NCBI GenBank assembly: GCA_024280735.1
Contig: JAJRPO010000046.1
Coordinates: 1-64,000 of the forward strand
Source: Alphaproteobacteria bacterium
GTDB taxonomy: Bacteria > Pseudomonadota > Alphaproteobacteria > Rhodobacterales > Rhodobacteraceae
Direction: 5' to 3'
Length of the DNA: 64,000 bases
Each line of letters begins with the position of its first letter. The stretch's first letter is position 1. Below, one piece after another: positions 7,763-16,495 of the stretch. Made by a program: the position numbers and the translations under genes. The notes beneath the pieces were generated by a model. The model was not told the origin of the DNA and searched no databases. It was given only the letters and a program-made list of their open reading frames with translations.

Positions 7763-8407
7763 TTAACTCAGAACCTGCACCTCTACGCGACGGTTCTTGG
7801 AGGAGCCGGGGTTGGCTGCATCTGCGGGGCGCATTTCGCCTTGGCCAACGGCTTGCAGGCGATCCCCGCCAATCCCGCAGTCACTCACCATATAGCGCAC
7901 AACTTCGTCGGCGCGGGCCTGTGACAGGCGTTGGTTATAGGCGGCGCGGCCTTTGGAATCTGTGTGGCCAATGATCTGGTAACGGCCCTCGCCGCTGTCG
8001 GAGGCAATTGCCTGACACAGGGCATTGAGCTGGGTTTTGGATTTGGTTTGCAATACTGCGCTGTCAAAATCAAAATAGATCGTCAGATCGATTGTCAGGG
8101 CTGCTGCCACCTCGGCTGGCATGGCGGCAACGGCAACAACGGGTGCCTCGGCACCGTCAACGGGCGAGAGTTGCAGGGCACCGGTGCGTGCGGTCTGGGT
8201 ATCGTCCTGGGTGGCTCCTTGAGCGGTCATTGTTGTTTCCTCGCCGGCCTCTGGCGTTGATTCTGTCACAAACGCCAAGGTACGGCTGCGCTGCGCTTGC
8301 AGGCGTTTCAGGATGTCGTCAGCGGTCATTTCCTGCGCATGGACCAGCGGCGCAGACAGGGCCGCCAAAGTGGTGGACAGGACCAGGAATTTAGCAGTGC
8401 GAAACAT
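7763..8407 (-). CDS. OmpA-like peptidoglycan-binding protein, end of the T6SS left arm
   Basis: A 214-residue exported protein: signal peptide (about 1-24, ending APLVHAQ), a linker rich in threonine and alanine, and a C-terminal OmpA domain with YFDFDSAVL, the peptidoglycan-binding IIGHTDSKGRAAYNQRLSQA and the closing NPGSSKNRRVEV. It would hold the cell wall from the periplasm or outer membrane. The ATG at 8407 has GGAG seven bases upstream. It follows ppkA by 81 bases in the same direction, so it is probably a T6SS accessory gene; TagL-like anchoring of the secretion machine to peptidoglycan is an inference. Confidence 0.85.
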   Translation of the reverse strand: MFRTAKFLVLSTTLAALSAPLVHAQEMTADDILKRLQAQRSRTLAFVTESTPEAGEETTMTAQGATQDDTQTARTGALQLSPVDGAEAPVVAVAAMPAEVAAALTIDLTIYFDFDSAVLQTKSKTQLNALCQAIASDSGEGRYQIIGHTDSKGRAAYNQRLSQARADEVVRYMVSDCGIGGDRLQAVGQGEMRPADAANPGSSKNRRVEVQVLS

Positions 8408-8488
8408 TATCAGTCTCCTTTGGGATACGGCGGGTTGGGTTTTCCAAACTCTCACCACAGTGAAATCAACTCAGCGCGATGATAGCAT

Positions 8489-11254
8489 CTATGGTTCGGT
8501 GATTAAGGAGCGAAAAGTCACTATTCCGGCAGATTCATCCCCAAATTGCAATTTATTTTGCACCGCATCCACAAAAGCGGCATTGGATTCGGCCCTGGGG
8601 CGTAATTCATTGAACAACGGTTTCGGCGTGACCACGGCGACAATCATGTTTGCGCCAAGGGGTTCCACCACTTTGAAACCCAATTGCGCGACCGAGGCCT
8701 CGGCAATCGGGAAGGCCACACGGATCCGGCGGATGCCACCCTTTACGGTGCCGATCGTTTGCAGTTGGTTCTGTTTGCGGGCCTGATGCGGTAGCAGGTG
8801 GAAAACCTGATCTGACTGGTCGATGAAAATGACGCTCATATACCCTTTGGCGCGGGCATCTATCGCGATATCGATCACGGGGTTTTCGCCCAGATGATAG
8901 CTATCGCCCAAAACCGGATTCTCCGAACCGCCCAGCGTATAATCTACCCGTAATTTGCTGGAAGGTACAGCTGGCAAGATTTGCAAAACCGCACAGACAC
9001 CATCGTTGATGACCGATAAGTCGTTGATCACAGAGCGCCCCGGCGCGGCGTCGTTAAGGTATGCCTGCACCTTGGGGATTTCGGCAGCGGTTGCCAGATT
9101 GCCAAAAACGGTCAAGGCATCACCGGGACCTATGATGCCATTATTTCCGCCGCCCAGATGCAACGGGCCACAGCTGGCTATTTTTTGCAGGCCTGCATTT
9201 ACGTCGGTCATTTTGACCGGCGAAAGCAAAACTGTAATCTGGTCGTCAATCACCATACCCGAGCCTTGCAAAGCGCGGCGCGCGGAATTGAGCAGTGCAG
9301 TACGTTCCGCCGCATTGCGCGCCTTGGCCCGCAACGTAACAGTTTTGTCCGAGGCAGAAATGCTCCAGGCGTCAAGGCGGGCGAAATTCAGCGCGATGGC
9401 AACGATGCGGTTGTCCCAGCCCGCAACCGGCATGCCAGAGGCAGGTTTGATTTCAGCCATCACCGCAAACGCCCCGAGTTGTTCCTCTAGGATCGCGGTA
9501 ATCGGGGGCAGGGCGTCAGCAGACGGGAGGTTGCCCCGCAGGATCAACGGGCTGTCCAGGGTCAGGCGCTGGATGCTGAGAGTGTAGGGAGAGGCAACAG
9601 GCAGAACCGTGGGCGCAGCTGTTGGCGCGGTGTCAGGTGTTTGCAGCAATGCTGTTACTTGGTTAGGCGTGCTTTGTTGCCCCGGCGACGTGTTTGGCGT
9701 CAACGACTGGTTCGGGATTGCTGTCGGGGAAACCGGAGCCGTCAACTGACCGGGGGAGGAGGCGGGCGGCGCTGTTGGATCAAGTTGGGGGGCCGGCACA
9801 GGCGAGGGGACTGCATCCGCGGAAGGGACCGCAATCGGTTGAGATGTTGACAGGCCAATATCTGGATTGCTGTCAATCGATGGAACCGTGGGATCAGCGT
9901 TGTTGTTTAAGGTCGGTATCGCAACGGTAGGCGTGTCTGGAATCACTGTAGGATCAATTTGCGGTGCTTGGTCTATCACAATCGGAACGGGGGGCTCTGG
10001 GGGCTGCGTATTATCAACGGCGATCTGAATAGGCGGGGATTGGGACGGGGGTGTCGGGCCGAACAGCCCGGCAAAATACCCGCCAGCGCCACCGCCCACC
10101 AGCAACAGCGCGGCCAGACCAATCCACATACCGGATTTGCCTTTTTTCGGCTCTTGCATATCTTGCCGGATTTTATCGATTGTCTGTTCGCTGCCAAGTG
10201 GCGTGGTGACCGGCGGGATGCTTGCCGCCGGAACACTGGTTGGATGTACGCTGGTTGGGTGAACACTCACAGGAGGTACGCTAACGGGCTGAGCTGTTGG
10301 CGTGCGGGGAAACACCACTGTTTTTTCTGTTTCAAAGTCAACAGATGCGGCAGGTGCCCCCCCTGTTGCCATAAAGGCCAGCGCCTCGTCAGCTGAGGCA
10401 AACCGATCGTTGGCATCCGGTTCCACCAAACGGGACACAAGGGCATGTAGCGGCCCTGCCATATCGGAAATATCGGGTTTGTCTGCTTTTGCCTTGATGA
10501 TTTGCATCAAGGACGAACCGGCACTGGGGCTTTGTCCGCGATAGGCGCCAATCAGGGTCATGCCCAGCGAATACAGGTCAGAACGCCCGTCGGCATTGCC
10601 TTCCATTTGTTCAGGGGCCGCGTATTGATATTTTCCGGCAAACCCATCACCAACAACGGTTTTCGCCCCCTCGTTCACGTCTTTAGCGATGCCAAAATCA
10701 ATCAATGTTGCCTGCATCGGATCATCGTCCCGCAGGATCACGTTGTCCGGTGACAGGTCGCGGTGAAAGGCGTTCTTGTCATGGGCGGCTTTCAGACCCA
10801 GCAATATCCGCTGCGCCACCTGAAGCAGCACATCATCGGGAAGTGGACCCGTGCGGCGCATATTGTCGGCCAGTGACATGCCGTGAATGAACTCCATCAC
10901 AATGAACAAAAAACCGCCGTGCATGTCGGCTTCTAGCAAATCGTAATAGCGCACAACCGAAGGGTCGATGACCTCATGCAGGACCGAGGCCTCGCGTTTC
11001 ATCAGGTCGGTGAATTGTTCGTTCTGGGCAAATTCCGCCTTTAGGATTTTAATCGCGATTTCCCGCCCCGAAACGCGGTTGGTCGCGCGGTACACCTCTC
11101 CGGTGCCGCCAGAGGCAACAAGTTCCGCAATCACATAAGTGTTGTTCAGCACATCCCCGGGTTTGAGGATGCCTTCACTAGGGGTATCGGTCACAGAATT
11201 TTCCTGGTTAGCGTTTCTCGCTCGAAGATGGGTGAAAGGTGGGGCATCTGTCAA
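8489..11254 (-). CDS. ppkA: Transmembrane Ser/Thr protein kinase PpkA
   Basis: A 921-residue kinase that in other T6SS systems phosphorylates Fha and triggers assembly. Kinase domain about 40-300: glycine loop ASGGTGEVYRA, Lys69, Glu88, catalytic HRDLSPDN (Asp166), DFG at 186 and AAPEQ. A region rich in Val, Pro and Ser follows, with repeated PTSV units, then one membrane helix (GMWIGLAALLLVGG), a long Pro/Thr-rich stretch, a BON-like domain and a C-terminal DUF4384-like region in the periplasm. Its start overlaps the preceding lipoprotein gene (ATGA). The large periplasmic part suggests it senses envelope state. The matching phosphatase PppA lies at the end of the other arm. Confidence 0.92.
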   Translation of the reverse strand: MTDAPPFTHLRARNANQENSVTDTPSEGILKPGDVLNNTYVIAELVASGGTGEVYRATNRVSGREIAIKILKAEFAQNEQFTDLMKREASVLHEVIDPSVVRYYDLLEADMHGGFLFIVMEFIHGMSLADNMRRTGPLPDDVLLQVAQRILLGLKAAHDKNAFHRDLSPDNVILRDDDPMQATLIDFGIAKDVNEGAKTVVGDGFAGKYQYAAPEQMEGNADGRSDLYSLGMTLIGAYRGQSPSAGSSLMQIIKAKADKPDISDMAGPLHALVSRLVEPDANDRFASADEALAFMATGGAPAASVDFETEKTVVFPRTPTAQPVSVPPVSVHPTSVHPTSVPAASIPPVTTPLGSEQTIDKIRQDMQEPKKGKSGMWIGLAALLLVGGGAGGYFAGLFGPTPPSQSPPIQIAVDNTQPPEPPVPIVIDQAPQIDPTVIPDTPTVAIPTLNNNADPTVPSIDSNPDIGLSTSQPIAVPSADAVPSPVPAPQLDPTAPPASSPGQLTAPVSPTAIPNQSLTPNTSPGQQSTPNQVTALLQTPDTAPTAAPTVLPVASPYTLSIQRLTLDSPLILRGNLPSADALPPITAILEEQLGAFAVMAEIKPASGMPVAGWDNRIVAIALNFARLDAWSISASDKTVTLRAKARNAAERTALLNSARRALQGSGMVIDDQITVLLSPVKMTDVNAGLQKIASCGPLHLGGGNNGIIGPGDALTVFGNLATAAEIPKVQAYLNDAAPGRSVINDLSVINDGVCAVLQILPAVPSSKLRVDYTLGGSENPVLGDSYHLGENPVIDIAIDARAKGYMSVIFIDQSDQVFHLLPHQARKQNQLQTIGTVKGGIRRIRVAFPIAEASVAQLGFKVVEPLGANMIVAVVTPKPLFNELRPRAESNAAFVDAVQNKLQFGDESAGIVTFRSLITEP

Positions 11255-11709
11255 CCAGCCAGTCTGGTCAGGCGTTGCGCCAGCTCTCGGGTGTCGGCGA
11301 TGGTTTTTTGCAAGGCGGCAAGGCGGGCCTGATCCGTGGTACCGCTGGGCTGGCTGGCGAGGGCCTGTTTGATCTGTGCTTGCGTATTTGCATCAAGGTT
11401 TTCATCCCCCAAACGCACCCGCGCCACGACGATGTCGTGTTTCAGGTGGGCCAGTGCATTTTGTTGCGTGCTGATCCGGCGTTGTACGGAATTGCGTTCG
11501 GCCAGCAGCCGTTGCTCGCGCGCTTGCAGGGCGGCAACCTTTTGTTCACGGCTGGCAATCCGCGCGTCATAGGTGCCATCGGAAATATTCTCGATCCCGC
11601 GAAAAAAGCCGCCGTAAGCCGGATCATCGGGATTGCCGCGCGGGGTGCAGGCGGCAGTCACCAAAACCAGCAGGGACAGGGGGATCAATTTAGGGAGGGT
11701 GCGCATCAT
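11251..11709 (-). CDS. Coiled-coil lipoprotein upstream of ppkA
   Basis: A 152-residue lipoprotein: signal ending LVLVTAACTPRGNP with a lipobox cysteine at about 21, then a long helical, arginine- and glutamine-rich segment (about 55-150) with heptad-like leucines. Residue +2 after the cysteine is Thr, not Asp, so Lol sorting to the outer membrane is likely. The ATG at 11709 overlaps the stop of the previous gene by one base and has GGAG five bases upstream. It is coupled at its end to ppkA. No TssJ fold is apparent. I infer a role in presenting an envelope signal to PpkA. Confidence 0.7.
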   Translation of the reverse strand: MMRTLPKLIPLSLLVLVTAACTPRGNPDDPAYGGFFRGIENISDGTYDARIASREQKVAALQAREQRLLAERNSVQRRISTQQNALAHLKHDIVVARVRLGDENLDANTQAQIKQALASQPSGTTDQARLAALQKTIADTRELAQRLTRLAG

Positions 11710-12395
11710 CAAATCTCCGAAACCAAAGTGGCGGCAATCGATCGCATGGCGGAAATGCGGTTTGCCAGTAATTCATACCGCGCATTCAAGGGCGTGGCTT
11801 GCGGGGTTTGCGGCCCTGTAACGATCATCAAGCTGCGGGCCTCGCCCAATACCGATTGGCGATGGGTGGCGGCCTCGACTGCTTGGTTCATCACAGCCAG
11901 ATTACCGGCGGCCTGTTCACGGGCGCGGGTGACGGCGACCTTGTTACCGGTGGCGCGCGCCGCGGCCAATTGGCCGCGCTGTTCCGCGAGAACTGTCCGC
12001 ATGACCGAAATGGCGCTGGCCAGATCGGCATTGTTGACCGCCAGATCAGCCGACAACTGGTTCAGCTGGGCCTCGCGGGTGGCATAATCAGATTGCAAGC
12101 CGCGCACGTAAGCACCTGACGCAGACCCGATAAAGCGGCCCAATCGCGCACCTTGAAAAGCGCCCTGCATGCCGCCTGTCAAGCCGCCAATCAAGGCACC
12201 AAGTACAAAACCGGCACTGGCGCCCTCGCCAACGGTGGATTGCAAAGCCTCTGCTTTTTGACGCAGTTGTTTTTCAGCCGTTGTTTCTGGCTGCCAGGCA
12301 AAGGCTTTCTGCCCGCCCGGGTCAGCCAAACAGCCCGCCAGGCTGACAATCATCAGAGCCGTAATCAGCTTTGTGGCAAAAAGTCGGAAAGCCAT
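11709..12395 (-). CDS. Lipoprotein with glycine-zipper segment
   Basis: A 228-residue lipoprotein (MIVSLAGCLADPGG, lipobox Cys22). Residues about 58-90 form a glycine-rich segment, GASAGFVLGALIGGLTGGMQ, with GxxxG spacing like glycine-zipper proteins that insert in or pack against membranes. A long helical region follows (about 95-170), rich in alanine, glutamine and arginine. Its first 31 bases overlap the end of the metacaspase gene in another frame, and its stop overlaps the next lipoprotein start, so the four genes up to ppkA are translationally linked. No known T6SS family is recognised. Confidence 0.7.
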   Translation of the reverse strand: MAFRLFATKLITALMIVSLAGCLADPGGQKAFAWQPETTAEKQLRQKAEALQSTVGEGASAGFVLGALIGGLTGGMQGAFQGARLGRFIGSASGAYVRGLQSDYATREAQLNQLSADLAVNNADLASAISVMRTVLAEQRGQLAAARATGNKVAVTRAREQAAGNLAVMNQAVEAATHRQSVLGEARSLMIVTGPQTPQATPLNARYELLANRISAMRSIAATLVSEI

Positions 12396-13951
12396 GAATA
12401 GGTCCCTTGTGTTTCGGCGTCAGCCTCTTGTTGAACATGTCGCAAAAATAATTTTGCGCGATTGGTTTGTTTGTCATCTCTGGCCTGAAAAGACCGCGTT
12501 TGGGCGCCGCCGCCAATGGTGCGAACAACCATATATTCCGAGAAGTTGTTATTGGCCCGTGCCATCAGTTCCTCGTAATAGCCGCGTTCTTGATCCAGCT
12601 TGCCCAGCACTTCGGATTGGGCGCGTTCAATCGCGCGAATGTCGATGACGGCTTGATCCAATATCGGCTTGGCAGCTGGATCATTGCCTGCAACCTGTTT
12701 CATCTCATCGAACGCATCATAGGCAACGATCAAGGTTTGATCGATGCTGGACAGGGCGGCGATATCCACCTGAATTTGTTTGCCAACAGAACCACCAAGG
12801 TACAGCAACAGGCGTGACGCATCGGCAAACAGATTGTCCGATGTCAGCGCCGCCTGATCGCCAAGCGAAGCGCGGTAGGCGGCGGCGGCGGCCTCTAATT
12901 CATCCAGATCAATGGCGCTGCGGGTGCTGGCGGTAAACCCGAGGATGTTCAGGGCGTCGGCCACTTTGGGGGTGTCTTTGGTGATATCGAAGGACGCAAC
13001 TTGCACCCCTGTGCCACTGCTGGAGGCAGTAGCGCTCACATAGCTGAGGCGGGCAATACGCTGGTTGGCAAAATCGGTAAACATGCCCTTTGGAAAGGCT
13101 GCAATATAGTCGCGGTAAGGTTCCACAGTCGTTTTGCTGCTGACACTGCGCCACAGAGTAATATCGCGATTGATCGCGGCCTCGCGCCCTTGGGCATCAA
13201 TACTGTTGTTTACGCTGTGGCTGCCAATCAGGCTTTCTTCGACCCACGGCACTTGCGCGCCGCGTGTGCGCAGCACCACGTCTTGGCGTACACGGCCAAA
13301 CATCAGGCGCACATCAAGGCCCGGTTCATCCAGATGTTTCAGCAGGGCGGTGGTGAAAATGGAATTATTGCCGGTGCCCTCAAAGGCGACATTGCCCGGG
13401 TCGGTGGCATAGGCGATCAGCAATCCGGTGCTGCCTTTGGTGCGGGCAAGGCCGATCTGACGCTCGCCGCTGTCTATGTTGATTTTCAGCGGGTTGTCGC
13501 GACACGCATCCAGAATAACCACGCCGGCATCCGGTGCCGCGCGGGCAAAAGACTCGCGCACCGAGGTCAGGGTCATAGAGGAGGCTTTTACGCCTTTGGT
13601 GCTGGCCTCTGAAAAATCAGCCCCCAGCAGGAAATTCTCGCCTGATACCTGCGAGCCGTGGCCCGCATAAAAAAACATGCCCAGTTTTGCCCCGCGCAAT
13701 TCCTGCTCGAAGGCTGCCAAGGCGCTGTGCATATCGGCGTTAGAGGCGTCTTGGGCCGTGATGACGGTAAATCCCAACGAGGCAAGTTTTTTGCTCATTG
13801 CGGCGACGTCGTTTACCGGATTTCGCAGGGAAAGGGCGGTGTTGTCGTAGCGCCCATTGCCAATCAGCAAGGCGACACGTTCGGCGGCACTGGCAGATTG
13901 GCCCAAAGCCAACACCACAATCCCGACAAATATTTTCGCCCCTATACGCAT
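12365..13951 (-). CDS. Exported metacaspase-like cysteine peptidase (C14)
   Basis: A 528-residue protein with a signal peptide (about 1-22, ALGQSASAAE) and an N-terminal caspase fold: ALLIGNGRYDN, catalytic His98 in FFYAGHGSQ and catalytic Cys150 in VILDACRDNPL. Caspase-like peptidases of this clan cut after basic residues, often in response to a signal; the substrate here is unknown. The C-terminal 250 residues are helical and of no family I know. It is the second gene of the left T6SS arm, 26 bases after the barrel gene, and overlaps the next gene by 31 bases. It may process one of the neighbouring envelope proteins or a T6SS regulator; this is inference from position. Confidence 0.82.
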   Translation of the reverse strand: MRIGAKIFVGIVVLALGQSASAAERVALLIGNGRYDNTALSLRNPVNDVAAMSKKLASLGFTVITAQDASNADMHSALAAFEQELRGAKLGMFFYAGHGSQVSGENFLLGADFSEASTKGVKASSMTLTSVRESFARAAPDAGVVILDACRDNPLKINIDSGERQIGLARTKGSTGLLIAYATDPGNVAFEGTGNNSIFTTALLKHLDEPGLDVRLMFGRVRQDVVLRTRGAQVPWVEESLIGSHSVNNSIDAQGREAAINRDITLWRSVSSKTTVEPYRDYIAAFPKGMFTDFANQRIARLSYVSATASSSGTGVQVASFDITKDTPKVADALNILGFTASTRSAIDLDELEAAAAAYRASLGDQAALTSDNLFADASRLLLYLGGSVGKQIQVDIAALSSIDQTLIVAYDAFDEMKQVAGNDPAAKPILDQAVIDIRAIERAQSEVLGKLDQERGYYEELMARANNNFSEYMVVRTIGGGAQTRSFQARDDKQTNRAKLFLRHVQQEADAETQGTYSWLSDFLPQS

Positions 13952-13977
13952 TACAACAATCAGCCTTTCAATTGCGA

Positions 13978-15210
13978 TTAGAATTCATAGCCAAAGTTAA
14001 AATTAATCCCCTTCACGCCGCGATTGGCGCGGGTCAGGGTAACGCCGAGGCGCACGGAATCCCAAGTCACGCCATTTTTCGACGCGATGGTACCGATAGA
14101 GGCAGACACATCCACCCATTCATCAATATAAGTTGGATTGCCGTATATCTTGGTATGTACCGCCGAGAATTGCCAGTTGGTTGGCAGGCCAAACAGTTGG
14201 AATTCCGTGGGGCCAGAAATCTCGATGCCGTTTTTGTTAATTACATTCTCGACGCCATAATTCACGCCGCTGGTTGTCAGCGATTTGGAATAGGTCAGCG
14301 AGTTGCCGAATACCAACTGATACCCGTTGCGCAGCGATTTGCGATAGTTCGAGGTGATCGAGGCATTCAGCAGAGTTGCATTAATACTTAGCGCGCTATT
14401 GCGTGTCATGCCAAGGCGCAGTTCCGGGGTCAGTGTCCAATGGTCGTAAACCGGAATGCGCAGACCAACACCAATGGAGCCGGAAAATGTGTCCTGCCCG
14501 TTGACGGTGGCAAATGTCAGCGGCGCATCGAGTTTTAGCGCCCAACGCGGATCATCAAAGGGCATGGTATAACTGAGCGGTAAGCTGGTTATATTGGCGC
14601 TGAAGCCGGGGCCTGTATAACGGCCACTTTGCAGGCTAACACCCAAATGGCTGCGCCCCAATGTGCCGCGCCCACGCGCACCACCGGTGAGAGCCGACGG
14701 GCCAACGTCTGTGCCGGAATTAAAGGTCGAATTTGTCATGGTGGTCTGTAGCGAGGCAGGGTTACCGGCCACAGGGTCGTCTGGCGTATTGGCGACGAGC
14801 AATTCGAACGCCTCGACTTCCTTGCCAAATAAGCCCGTTAGGAAAGCACGCATCAATACTTCTGCATCGGCCCGCGTTTCGCCATCGAAACTTGCCAACT
14901 CCTCGCCAGTAGCCGAGTCTAACACTGTAATTTCAGGCGCGCCCGCGCCGGTTTCACTCACCGCATAAACCAGAGAAATCGCCTCGCTGGTGCTTACGGT
15001 AAACGAAATTGTAGCAGAACTGAATTCCGTATAGTCAGGAATTAAAGTGACGTAAGTTGATGTGCCCAAGGCGCTAATGGCCTTGCCTACTGTCGGAAAC
15101 GAAAGGCTCCCGATTGTGACGTCCGCAGCCATTGCCTGAGGCGGCCAAAGGCAACCAGTACCCAACACAAGTGCGGTGATTGCAGTTGACAGATTGAAAC
15201 GGGTTTTCAT
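13978..15210 (-). CDS. Predicted outer-membrane beta-barrel protein in the T6SS left arm
   Basis: A 410-residue protein with a signal peptide (about 1-28, PPQAMAAD). Residues 30-150 look like a soluble beta-rich or mixed domain; about 180-410 show alternating hydrophobic strands with many aromatic residues and end in GYEF, the terminal phenylalanine typical of barrels inserted by BamA. Cues include LRIPVYDHWTLTPELRLGM and VRLGVTLTRANRGVKG. No family is recognised. It is followed after 26 bases by the metacaspase gene. The 184-base AT-rich gap upstream probably holds the promoter. A role in surface sensing or in anchoring for T6SS is an inference. Confidence 0.68.
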   Translation of the reverse strand: MKTRFNLSTAITALVLGTGCLWPPQAMAADVTIGSLSFPTVGKAISALGTSTYVTLIPDYTEFSSATISFTVSTSEAISLVYAVSETGAGAPEITVLDSATGEELASFDGETRADAEVLMRAFLTGLFGKEVEAFELLVANTPDDPVAGNPASLQTTMTNSTFNSGTDVGPSALTGGARGRGTLGRSHLGVSLQSGRYTGPGFSANITSLPLSYTMPFDDPRWALKLDAPLTFATVNGQDTFSGSIGVGLRIPVYDHWTLTPELRLGMTRNSALSINATLLNASITSNYRKSLRNGYQLVFGNSLTYSKSLTTSGVNYGVENVINKNGIEISGPTEFQLFGLPTNWQFSAVHTKIYGNPTYIDEWVDVSASIGTIASKNGVTWDSVRLGVTLTRANRGVKGINFNFGYEF

Positions 15211-15394
15211 TTTATTTCCCCAAAAACCATTAATCGAGCTGATTCAGAAAGCATTAAGTCGACTATCTCCAATTGCCCGGAGAATTGCAAGATTTTCACC
15301 ATTTAATAAAGTATTTGCTGTGACTAACCGCACTTTTCTTTAATTATTACCAACAATTAACCGGAATGGTGCATGATTTTACCCCGAAATCGGA

Positions 15395-16222
15395 TCATCT
15401 GCCGCGAATAAGGCCCTGACGCAGCCACTGATCTATTTTTTCGCGCGACACCTGAAAATGCATGCTGTCCTCGCGACCAAAGCCTGCCCCCCAATACCAA
15501 CCTTCCTTGCGAAAGAAATCGGCCAGCAAGATCAAGCCAAGCTGGGTTTTACCATCGCCCAGCGTGTCCAACTTGCCGTCGATGTTCAAATCCACCGACA
15601 GGCCATAGGCGTGGGTGGAAACGGAACCCGGGCGGCCCCGAATATGGCGCACACACAAGGAACCGGCGGTGTTTATACGGGCATAAAGCTCCGGTTCAAA
15701 AATCTTGACATTCCGGAACACCTGCCTGAGCGCCAGAATAGCCGGCTCCAGCATGGTGACGCGGATGGGGCCAACACTCTCGGTGCGGACCAGTTCCTTG
15801 AGCAAAGGATTGGTCATAGACTGGCAGTTTTCTGAAAGGTCGGGGCGGGGCAGGCCGAATAACTTGGTAAGATAGCTGGAGCCAGAGTTGCTCAGGCCTT
15901 TGTTAACCTCGCGACGGTTAGCGATCAGGACCACCTGCGAAAAACTGTCGGCCAGTAAATCTTCGGTGACCTCATCCGGTTCCGCATATGTTTGCACGCT
16001 GCTGGTCGCGCCGCCACTGTCCTCTAATGCCTGAAAGCGCCGTGTCAGGGCGTTCATGTCGATTGTAAGATCACGGTTTTTTTGCGCCAAAGCATCCAGA
16101 TCAACACGCAACTGCGTAATTTCCGGGTTGGCCGTATCATCCCCGCGACTGGCAAAGTACCAGCCCAGCGGGGCGGTCAGAACAGCGGCAATCACAACGC
16201 CTATTAATATAGTGGTTTTCAA
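15395..16222 (-). CDS. Membrane-anchored M15 peptidoglycan peptidase, TagX-like
   Basis: A 275-residue protein: one N-terminal membrane helix (about 4-23), a heptad-rich segment (about 35-68) that could form a coiled coil, and a C-terminal M15 zinc peptidase domain. Metal ligands are His204 and Asp211 in STHAYGLSVD and His255 in DSMHFQV, with Asp252 as likely catalytic acid. The start is a TTG at 16222 because GGAG lies five bases before it and the membrane helix follows at once; longer versions add only unlikely sequence. In Acinetobacter, TagX, an M15-like peptidase in the T6SS locus, opens the cell wall for assembly; the same job is inferred here. It is the first gene of the left arm. Confidence 0.82.
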   Translation of the reverse strand: MKTTILIGVVIAAVLTAPLGWYFASRGDDTANPEITQLRVDLDALAQKNRDLTIDMNALTRRFQALEDSGGATSSVQTYAEPDEVTEDLLADSFSQVVLIANRREVNKGLSNSGSSYLTKLFGLPRPDLSENCQSMTNPLLKELVRTESVGPIRVTMLEPAILALRQVFRNVKIFEPELYARINTAGSLCVRHIRGRPGSVSTHAYGLSVDLNIDGKLDTLGDGKTQLGLILLADFFRKEGWYWGAGFGREDSMHFQVSREKIDQWLRQGLIRGR

Positions 16223-16495
16223 TCTAACTCCCGCACGGCACCTATGCCGTATGATATCGTGTAACTCATTACATCCGTGGCGTCTATCAACCCCTGCTTG
16301 AAACATCTCCTAACTACTATTTCTGAAAGTGCAAAGAAAAAGAAGGTGAGTTATGGCACACTTATTGGGATTATTTGTTGCCTCAGAAAAGAATTCCTCC
16401 TAACGTGAATTGCATCGGGGGAGCGATAAACGTGTTAAAGCACTGTTTTTATTATCTCTCCCACTATTTGAAACGATCACAAGCGGGTAACTAAA
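16223..16495. promoter_or_regulatory. Divergent control region between the two T6SS arms
   Basis: The 273 bases separate the leftward M15 peptidase gene from the rightward tssA and must carry promoters for both arms. The middle is AT-rich (16310-16470). I see one sigma-54-like pair (listed separately) and no convincing sigma-70 pair. No short gene with a ribosome site is visible. Confidence 0.5.
16354..16368 (+). promoter_or_regulatory. Possible sigma-54 promoter for the tssA operon
   Basis: TGGCAC followed after five bases by TTGG puts the two GG/GG pairs at the ten-base spacing of -24/-12 promoters; the ideal -12 box would be TTGC, so there is one mismatch. It points towards tssA, about 130 bases upstream. 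Sigma-54 control of T6SS genes is known in other proteobacteria, but no bacterial enhancer-binding protein is encoded in this window. Confidence 0.3.

Noticed and set aside
11251-12395. Calling one of the two lipoproteins TssJ
   Set aside because: TssJ is a compact beta sandwich of about 150-180 residues; both proteins are mainly helical.
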